Shown here: positions 21,431 to 26,429 of the stretch, in pieces | How the letters are laid out: each line of letters opens with the position of its first letter | Numbering within the stretch: position 1 is the first letter of the stretch | Source: Peptococcaceae bacterium | GTDB taxonomy: Bacteria > Bacillota > DSM-521 > Neomoorellales > Neomoorellaceae | Reading direction: 5' to 3' | DNA: 26,429 nucleotides | Assembly: GCA_003509545.1 (NCBI GenBank) | Contig: DOLC01000049.1 | Span: forward strand, 47,109-73,537 | Made by a program: the position numbers and the translations under genes | Notes under the pieces: model-generated | What the model saw: only the letters and a program-made list of their open reading frames with translations | Database searches by the model: none | What the model was told of the DNA's origin: nothing

Positions 21431-22087
21431 ATGACTCCCTTGGCAATGGCCATGGCGGAACTGGATGAAAAGAGGGTCCTGGAACTGGTGAGGCGGGAAC
21501 TATCCGCCCAGAGGGTTCCCCTGGAGATAGTAGAGGAGTGCAGGATAGGGCTGAACATAGTAGGGGAACGTTACGGCCGGGGGGAGTATTTTCTCAGCGA
21601 TCTCGTGATGTCGGCAGAAATATTCCAGGAAGTCCTCCGCGTCCTCGAGCCCTTCTTGGCCGGTGTTTCCGTCTGCGAGGACCAGGGGGGAAAGGCCGAT
21701 ATTCTTTTTGGGACGGTAGAAGGGGATATTCACGACATCGGTAAGAACATAACCATTTCCCTCCTTCGGTGTGAGGGTTTCCGCGTCTACGACGCCGGGG
21801 TGGACGTCCCGCCCGATATGTTTTTGACTTTGCTGCGGGAAACGGGCGCTCGGGTGCTGGGGCTGTCCGCCCTCCTCACTTCTTCCTTTGAAGCCATGCG
21901 GCGGACCATCCAGCTGGTGCGTATGGTTATCCCCAAATCGCAGGTCCGGGTGATTATCGGGGGACTGGTGAACGAGCGGGTAGGCCGGTATGTGGGTGCT
22001 GATGCCTGGGTCCGGGAAGCAGGTGAAGGGGTCGCTATCTGCCGCCGGTGGCTCGGAGTGAAGGTGGTAAGGAGGGCCATGATTTAG
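21431..22087 (+). CDS. Corrinoid (B12)-binding methyltransferase protein 1
   Basis: 218 residues of the MtaC/MtvC/MtgC type. A helical cap domain covers about 10-80 and a B12-binding Rossmann domain about 88-215. The cobalt-coordinating His is H101 in G-D-I-H-D-I-G-K-N, the D-x-H-x-x-G motif. It would carry a methyl group between the adjacent URO-D-type methyltransferase and the folate methyltransferase. ATG 21431 has AAAGGA very close and GAGAGGATG further up; in-frame Met codons a few residues on are alternatives. It is a paralogue of the protein at 25895, sharing G-T-V-x-G-D-I-H-D-x-G-K-N-I. Confidence 0.9.
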   Translation: MTPLAMAMAELDEKRVLELVRRELSAQRVPLEIVEECRIGLNIVGERYGRGEYFLSDLVMSAEIFQEVLRVLEPFLAGVSVCEDQGGKADILFGTVEGDIHDIGKNITISLLRCEGFRVYDAGVDVPPDMFLTLLRETGARVLGLSALLTSSFEAMRRTIQLVRMVIPKSQVRVIIGGLVNERVGRYVGADAWVREAGEGVAICRRWLGVKVVRRAMI

Positions 22088-22161
22088 ACAAAATTATATC
22101 CTCCCTGGTCAGCCTAGATCCATGTGACGGGCAGATTTTGAGACCCTACGGGGGTGGTCCG

Positions 22162-23478
22162 TTGACGCCGGAGGAGAAGCAGGAACGGTTATTTGCTTCG
22201 TGGCTTGCCGCTCAGGATATCTCCTTCGCGGACCGGGAGGCCGAAGAAGGATACCGGCAACGGGTGATGCGTATAAAGCAGGCTGTTCAATTGAAGCAAC
22301 CGCCGGATCGCGTCCCCGTGTGCCCCATGACGGGCCTGTTTCCGGTTTATTACGCAGGTATAACCGTCCGGGAGGCCATGTACGACTACCAAAAAGCGGC
22401 GGAGGCATGGATAAAGTATGTCTTGGATTTTCGGCCCGATGCCTACGTAGGAATGTTTGTGGTACCCCCGGGCAAACTTTTTGACCTCCTGGATTATAAG
22501 TTATACAAGTGGCCTGGTCGCGGCGTGCCCGCCGACATATCGTACCAGTGTGTGGACGCCGAGTACATGAAGGCCGACGAATACGATGCCCTAATTGACG
22601 ATCCCTCGGATTTCTGGCTGCGAACCTATTTTCCCCGCATCTTTGGGGCCCTTAGGCCTTTGGAAAACTTGACCCCCCTTACCCACGTCCTGGAGATGGT
22701 AATTACCTGCGGCAGCTTCGTGCCCTTTGGCATGCCCGAGGTCCAGGAGGCCCTTCGGGCCATCCTGGAGGCCGGCAGGGAAGCCTCCCGGTGGGCGAAG
22801 GTGGCAGGTGACGTGGACCGTTTCCTTCGGGGGCGCGGGTTTCCTGCCCTGTCGGGGGGCATAAGCAAGGCTCCCTTCGATATCCTCGGGGACACCCTGC
22901 GGGGGACCCGCGGTATAATGGTGGATATGTACAGGCGGCCGGAAAAACTCCTGGAAGGACTGGAGGCGGTGACCCCCCTGGCGGTGAGGATGGGAATAAC
23001 TTCCGCCCGGGCGGCGGGCCATCCCCTGGTGTTCATACCCCTGCACAAGGGAGCCGACGGTTTCCTTTCCGAGGGGCAGTTCAGGACTTTCTACTGGCCG
23101 ACTCTGCGCCAAGTGATCGAAGCCCTCATCGAGGAGGGCCTCGTTCCCTTCTTGTTTGCAGAGGGCGGCTACAATTCCCGCCTGGAGATTATCTGCGACC
23201 TACCGCCGGGAAAAACGGTTTGGCTTTTTGACGATATAGACATGGCCAGGGCTAAAGAGGTGCTGGGAGACGTGGCCTGCATAGCGGGAAACGTGCCTAT
23301 TTCTCTCCTGGCCTTCGGATCCCCTGAAGAAGTGGAGGATTGCTGCCGTGAACTTATAAAGGTAGCCGGCCGGGGCGGGGGGTTTATTCTGAGCTCCGGG
23401 GCCGTAATCGACGATATAAGGCCGGAAAACCTGCGGGCCCTCATAGAGGCGGCCCGGAAGTTTGGGACTTATTCTTAG
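22162..23478 (+). CDS. URO-D family methyltransferase 1
   Basis: About 438 residues from TTG 22162, of the uroporphyrinogen decarboxylase fold that also includes cobamide-dependent methyltransferases such as MtaA/MtbA. Blocks include L-H-K-G-A-D-G-F-L-S and F-Y-W-P, F-L-F-A-E-G-G-Y-N-S, and the late G-G-G-F-I-L-S-S-G-A-V-I. Its place between a corrinoid protein and a folate methyltransferase points to methyl transfer rather than heme synthesis. The start is uncertain. The frame is open from a GTG at 22048, which would overlap the previous gene by 40 bases and lacks a good binding site; TTG 22138 is also possible. TTG 22162 is preferred for GGGGGTGG at 22150-22157 and the start L-T-P-E-E-K. 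The methyl substrate is unknown. Confidence 0.82.
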   Translation: MTPEEKQERLFASWLAAQDISFADREAEEGYRQRVMRIKQAVQLKQPPDRVPVCPMTGLFPVYYAGITVREAMYDYQKAAEAWIKYVLDFRPDAYVGMFVVPPGKLFDLLDYKLYKWPGRGVPADISYQCVDAEYMKADEYDALIDDPSDFWLRTYFPRIFGALRPLENLTPLTHVLEMVITCGSFVPFGMPEVQEALRAILEAGREASRWAKVAGDVDRFLRGRGFPALSGGISKAPFDILGDTLRGTRGIMVDMYRRPEKLLEGLEAVTPLAVRMGITSARAAGHPLVFIPLHKGADGFLSEGQFRTFYWPTLRQVIEALIEEGLVPFLFAEGGYNSRLEIICDLPPGKTVWLFDDIDMARAKEVLGDVACIAGNVPISLLAFGSPEEVEDCCRELIKVAGRGGGFILSSGAVIDDIRPENLRALIEAARKFGTYS

Positions 23479-23520
23479 TTTAACGAAGGAATTTAAACCA
23501 AAAAATTAGGGACTCATGAA

Positions 23521-23547
23521 GCAGGAATTTTACAACAAAAGTAGAAT
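23521..23547 (+). promoter_or_regulatory. Sigma-H-like promoter of the folate methyltransferase gene
   Basis: GCAGGAATT (23521-23529), an 11-base spacer and GTAGAAT (23541-23547) match the sigma-H consensus exactly. A sigma-A-like pair, TTTACA (23529-23534) and TATAGA (23553-23558) with 18 bases between, overlaps it. The leader to the ATG at 23632 is about 75 bases. Confidence 0.6.
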
Positions 23548-23631
23548 ATATGTATAGACAGGCTTCCAGCCGAATTGGCGACGGGTCTTCTTTTGAGATA
23601 TTACTGTAAGGTTTCACGGAGGGTGCCCGAA

Positions 23632-24429
23632 ATGCTAATAATCGGAGAAAAGCTGAATAGCGCCATTCCGAGTGTACGCCAGATTATCCAGGATAAGGAC
23701 GCCGCGGCGGTACGGGATTTGGCTGTAAAACAGGTGCAGGCCGGCGCCCATTACCTGGACGTTAATACCGCCCACTGTAATGAGATAGAAGATATGGAGT
23801 GGCTCGTCCAGACCGTACAAGAGGTAACAGATGCACCTTTGTGTGTGGACAGCACTTCGGGAGAGGTAATTAAGAAGGCTTTAAAAAATATCAAAGGAGA
23901 GAAAAGTAAGGTTATCATTAACTCTATTTCTATGGAAAAGAACCGCCTGGAGGAGGTCCTGCCCCTGGTTTTAGAGTACCAGTGTCCGGCCATCGGGCTC
24001 ACGGCGGACGACAACGGCATTCCCAAGACTGTGGAGGACAGGATTAAGATTACGGAGCGCCTCGTCGAGCTCCTTTCCAAGTACGGCTATAATCTCGAGA
24101 ATCTATATATCGACCCCCTGGTCCTGCCCCTGGCCGTCAGCCACACCCATGCGGCAACGTTTTTTCAATGCTTAACAGAAATTAAGCGCTTGTTTAACGT
24201 TAAGACGGTCTCCGGTTTGAGCAATATCTCATTCAATATGCCCAAGAGAAAGCTCATCAACCGGTATTTCCTGGCCATATGTATGGCCCACGGCATGGAC
24301 GCGGCGATCCTGGACCCCCTGGATCCCAAGGTTATGACGGCCATTACGACGATGGAGCTGCTTATGGGCCGGGATGCCTTCGGCAAGAATTTTCTAAAGG
24401 CTTACCGTAAAGGCCTGCTGGCCGACTGA
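23632..24429 (+). CDS. Methyltetrahydrofolate:corrinoid protein methyltransferase
   Basis: 265 residues, the AcsE/MtvA/MtgA pterin-binding TIM-barrel family. It transfers the methyl group from a methyl-corrinoid protein to tetrahydrofolate (or the reverse). Conserved blocks: G-E-K-L-N near the N-terminus, Y-L-D-V-N (41-45), C-V-D-S (71-74), I-N-S-I-S (96-100), Y-I-D-P-L-V (159-164) and G-L-S-N-I-S (195-200), covering the Asp/Asn set that holds the pterin. ATG 23632 has GGAGGG at 23618-23623 in good position; an in-frame GTG at 23623 overlaps that site. It links the corrinoid modules on both sides to the Wood-Ljungdahl pathway. AcsE itself normally sits in the acetyl-CoA synthase cluster, so this is more likely a substrate-specific paralogue. 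Confidence 0.9.
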   Translation: MLIIGEKLNSAIPSVRQIIQDKDAAAVRDLAVKQVQAGAHYLDVNTAHCNEIEDMEWLVQTVQEVTDAPLCVDSTSGEVIKKALKNIKGEKSKVIINSISMEKNRLEEVLPLVLEYQCPAIGLTADDNGIPKTVEDRIKITERLVELLSKYGYNLENLYIDPLVLPLAVSHTHAATFFQCLTEIKRLFNVKTVSGLSNISFNMPKRKLINRYFLAICMAHGMDAAILDPLDPKVMTAITTMELLMGRDAFGKNFLKAYRKGLLAD

Positions 24430-24466
24430 CTTTATATTACTATGCGCAAGGGGAGGAAACAAAAGT

Positions 24467-25639
24467 ATGAGTGGCAAGGAGCAGCTTTTTCAGGAAAGGT
24501 TCAAGCGCTACAGCGTAGCCATGGAGTGCGGCAAGCCGGACAAAGTACCGGTAGTCTTTCCCCTGGGCGAATGGGTCATTAAATATAGCGGCATCACCCT
24601 GCAAGAAGCCTACTACGATGTGGACAAAGCTACGGCCGTCATCGACGGGGTCCTTAAAGACCTCGACTTCGACGTCATGTTCGGCTCCATAAACTTGTGG
24701 TGGCCGCCCATGTTCGATGCCGTGGGCTGTCGGCAGTACCGATTCCCCGGGATATACTTTGAAGCCGATGCAGGGTTCCAGTACGTAGAAGAGGAATTCA
24801 TGAAGGCCGAGGACTACGACGATTTCATTGCCAACCCCACCGGGTGGCTGGTGGAGAAATACTTACCCCGGGTAAACGACGAGTTTGCCGAGCCGGGTTC
24901 CTACCGCGCTACCGTAGCGCTGATTAAGGGCGCCGTCGGCTTTGCCATGCATAACGGCAAGACGGCCCAGGTGGCGCAGAAGTGGAGACAGGAATTCGGG
25001 GTAGTGCCGTACGGCACTGGGATGACCAAGGCTCCCTTTGACACCCTCGGCGATTCCCTGCGGGGAACCAAGGGGATCCTTCTGGACCTCCGGCGACGGC
25101 CGGACAAAGTGCTGGCCGCTCTGGAAGCCATTGTACCCCACAACATCGCCTACGGCATGATCACCTCGGCGGGGGACACCTCCCTGCCGTGCTTTGCTCC
25201 CCTCCACAAGGGAGCCTACCCCTTCTTGAGCCTCGAACAGTGGGATAAATTCTACTGGCCGACATGGAAGAAGGTTATCGAGGGGCTCTGGGCCCTGGGG
25301 AAGAGAGTTTTCTTCTTCGCCGAAGGGGATTGGACGCCCTACCTGGAAAGGATAGCCGAGCTTCCCGACAAGAGTATAGTCTTCTGCATTGACCTGACCG
25401 ATGCCCAGAAAGCCAAGAAGGTTCTGGGCGGGAGGTTCTGCCTCTACGGCGGCGTTCCCACCACCTTGTTGACCTACGGCACGCCGCAGGAAGTCAGGGA
25501 TTGCGTAAAGCGGGCCATCGACGAGCTGGCCGGCGACGGCGGTTTTGTCCTGGCGGCCGGCGGGGTGGTCATGGGCGACGCGAAGGGGGAAAACATTGAG
25601 GCCATGCTGGAAGCCGCGCGGCAATACGGCGCGTACTAA
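24467..25639 (+). CDS. URO-D family methyltransferase 2
   Basis: 390 residues, a paralogue of the protein ending at 23478. Shared blocks are A-P-L-H-K-G-A with F-L-S-L-E-Q-W and F-Y-W-P, F-F-F-A-E-G-D-W, and the late D-G-G-F-V-L-A-A-G-G-V. It lacks the N-terminal extension of the first copy and starts typically, with K-P-D-K-V-P-V at about 24-30. The GGGGAGG binding site sits well before ATG 24467, 37 bases after the folate methyltransferase. It is followed by a small gene and a second corrinoid protein, so it probably methylates or demethylates that partner. The substrate is unknown; methoxylated aromatics and quaternary amines are typical for such loci. Confidence 0.85.
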   Translation: MSGKEQLFQERFKRYSVAMECGKPDKVPVVFPLGEWVIKYSGITLQEAYYDVDKATAVIDGVLKDLDFDVMFGSINLWWPPMFDAVGCRQYRFPGIYFEADAGFQYVEEEFMKAEDYDDFIANPTGWLVEKYLPRVNDEFAEPGSYRATVALIKGAVGFAMHNGKTAQVAQKWRQEFGVVPYGTGMTKAPFDTLGDSLRGTKGILLDLRRRPDKVLAALEAIVPHNIAYGMITSAGDTSLPCFAPLHKGAYPFLSLEQWDKFYWPTWKKVIEGLWALGKRVFFFAEGDWTPYLERIAELPDKSIVFCIDLTDAQKAKKVLGGRFCLYGGVPTTLLTYGTPQEVRDCVKRAIDELAGDGGFVLAAGGVVMGDAKGENIEAMLEAARQYGAY

Positions 25640-25667
25640 GTGAGCCGGGAAGGAGGAGGGGAAAAAG

Positions 25668-25841
25668 ATGGCCGAGAACAAAGTCCAGGTCTTTGTACCG
25701 GAAGCGGGTACCTGTGTGCCCTGGAAGGTAAAGAAGGAAGAGTTGGGCCAGCTGGCCGGGAACGAAGAAATTGTCAAGAGGGAATGGGACAAACTAGATG
25801 CCTTTGCCTATGCCTTTATCTGGTTCTGGGTACAGCGGTAA
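25668..25841 (+). CDS. Small hypothetical protein, 57 residues
   Basis: I do not recognise it. ATG 25668 has a very strong binding site (AAGGAGGAGGGG, from about 25650) and the frame stops at TAA 25839-25841. The protein starts M-A-E-N-K-V-Q-V-F-V-P and is charged in the middle. It has a single Cys, C16, in T-C-V-P-W, and ends with an aromatic-rich segment, F-A-Y-A-F-I-W-F-W-V-Q-R (46-57), too short and late for an ordinary signal peptide. It lies 28 bases after URO-D methyltransferase 2 and 53 bases before corrinoid protein 2, and is surely in the same transcript. It might be an accessory subunit of the methyltransferase or of reductive activation; this is a guess. Confidence 0.7.
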   Translation: MAENKVQVFVPEAGTCVPWKVKKEELGQLAGNEEIVKREWDKLDAFAYAFIWFWVQR

Positions 25842-25894
25842 AGGTCGGTGGCAAGGAGGAACTAAATCTCTTCGAGGGGATGGTGGTAGCAGCT

Positions 25895-26429
25895 ATGTCT
25901 AAGGAAGCCCTGGCCAAAGCCATGGCCGAATTAGAGGAAGAACGGGTAATCGCCCTGGTTAAGGAATTATTGGGAAGCGGTACGGCTCCCCTGGATATAG
26001 TCAAGTCCCTGCAGGAAGGAATGACGGAAGTAGGTAACCGGTTTGAGCGCGGTGATTATTTCTTAAGCGAGCTGGTCATGGCCGGCGAGATCATGAAGGG
26101 GGCTATGGATATCCTAGAACCCCATTTGAGCGGCGAAACTGCCGAGAATAAGGGCACGGTGGTGATAGGCACCGTTAAAGGAGATATCCACGACCTGGGG
26201 AAGAACATCGTAATCATGTTGCTCAAGGGTGCCGGATATAACGTGGTGGACCTGGGAGTAGACGTGCCCAAGGAGAAATTCGTAGCCGCCGTCAAGGAGA
26301 CCGGTGCGCCTTTGGTGGGCATGAGCGTCCTCTTGACCAGCTGCCAGGGGGCGTTAAAGGAGACCATTGACGCCATCCGGGCCGAAGGGTTGAACCCCAA
26401 GGTGATAATACTACAGCGTCAGATAGAGA
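25895..26429 (+). CDS. Corrinoid-binding methyltransferase protein 2 (cut by window end)
   Basis: The first 178 residues are visible; there is no stop before the window ends. Helical cap at about 5-80, B12-binding domain from about 88, and H99 in G-D-I-H-D-L-G-K-N as the cobalt ligand. It is a close paralogue of the protein at 21431. ATG 25895 gives M-S-K-E-A-L-A-K-A-M, which aligns with that paralogue; an in-frame ATG at 25880 directly after GAGGGG is the alternative. The expected family continuation after V-I-I is a Gly-Gly block, but the last 19 bases (from 26411) read L-Q-R-Q-I-E, so the end may be an assembly edge. Confidence 0.88.
   Translation, partial: MSKEALAKAMAELEEERVIALVKELLGSGTAPLDIVKSLQEGMTEVGNRFERGDYFLSELVMAGEIMKGAMDILEPHLSGETAENKGTVVIGTVKGDIHDLGKNIVIMLLKGAGYNVVDLGVDVPKEKFVAAVKETGAPLVGMSVLLTSCQGALKETIDAIRAEGLNPKVIILQRQIE

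Noticed and set aside
1..26429. tRNA, rRNA, CRISPR, insertion sequences, T-box leaders
   Set aside because: Looked for on both strands; no convincing cloverleaf, repeat-spacer array, transposase or T-box motif was seen.

Overview
The window reads as a stretch of chromosome from a GC-rich anaerobic Clostridia-type Firmicute, most like the Moorella group of acetogens. This is inferred from gene content: a two-subunit glycine decarboxylase, LipM, tandem glycine riboswitch, a methyltetrahydrofolate:corrinoid methyltransferase with URO-D-type partners, and purine-rich ribosome binding sites. No 16S rRNA or other taxonomic marker is present, so the assignment is tentative. Gene density is high and there are no mobile elements, tRNAs or CRISPR arrays.

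Region 1 (about 1-11,560) looks like a purine / ureido-compound catabolic locus. It starts with an unfamiliar regulator (287-1666). A YgeW-type knotted carbamoyltransferase and a YgeY-type M20 hydrolase follow. Next come a guanine-class purine riboswitch, a molybdenum hydroxylase whose molybdopterin subunit is split into two proteins (4434-5699 and 5733-6743), an SsnA/deaminase-type amidohydrolase, Hsp33, carbamate kinase, and the two subunits of Fe-S L-serine dehydratase. The likely logic is purine-ring oxidation, ureido-compound breakdown, transfer of the carbamoyl group to phosphate, ATP from carbamate kinase, and channelling of C2/C3 amino acids onward. The FAD and [2Fe-2S] subunits of the hydroxylase are not in the window.

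Region 2 (11,561-17,193) is a glycine cleavage operon, gcvT-gcvH-gcvPA-gcvPB, followed by lipM. It is preceded by a tandem glycine riboswitch that ends in an intrinsic terminator. It would take glycine and methylene-THF units into the folate / Wood-Ljungdahl pool.

Region 3 (17,302-20,362) has a stand-alone CBM25-like protein convergent with a galT-glgA operon on the minus strand (glycogen / galactose metabolism).

Region 4 (20,453-26,429, running off the end) is a corrinoid-dependent methyl transfer locus: a GntR/UTRA regulator with a structured leader, corrinoid protein 1, URO-D methyltransferase 1, a methyl-THF:corrinoid methyltransferase, URO-D methyltransferase 2, a 57-residue orphan protein, and corrinoid protein 2 (cut by the window end). 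Two corrinoid/URO-D pairs seem to share one folate methyltransferase. The methyl donor is unknown.

The most striking regulatory signal is a recurring pair of boxes, GCAGGAWWW and RNNGAAT, 11-13 bp apart. It occurs upstream of seven transcription units (regulator, molybdenum hydroxylase, carbamate kinase, gcv, lipM, gntR, folate methyltransferase) and matches the known sigma-H (Spo0H) consensus of Firmicutes. In two cases the predicted transcription start falls just upstream of a riboswitch, which supports both calls.
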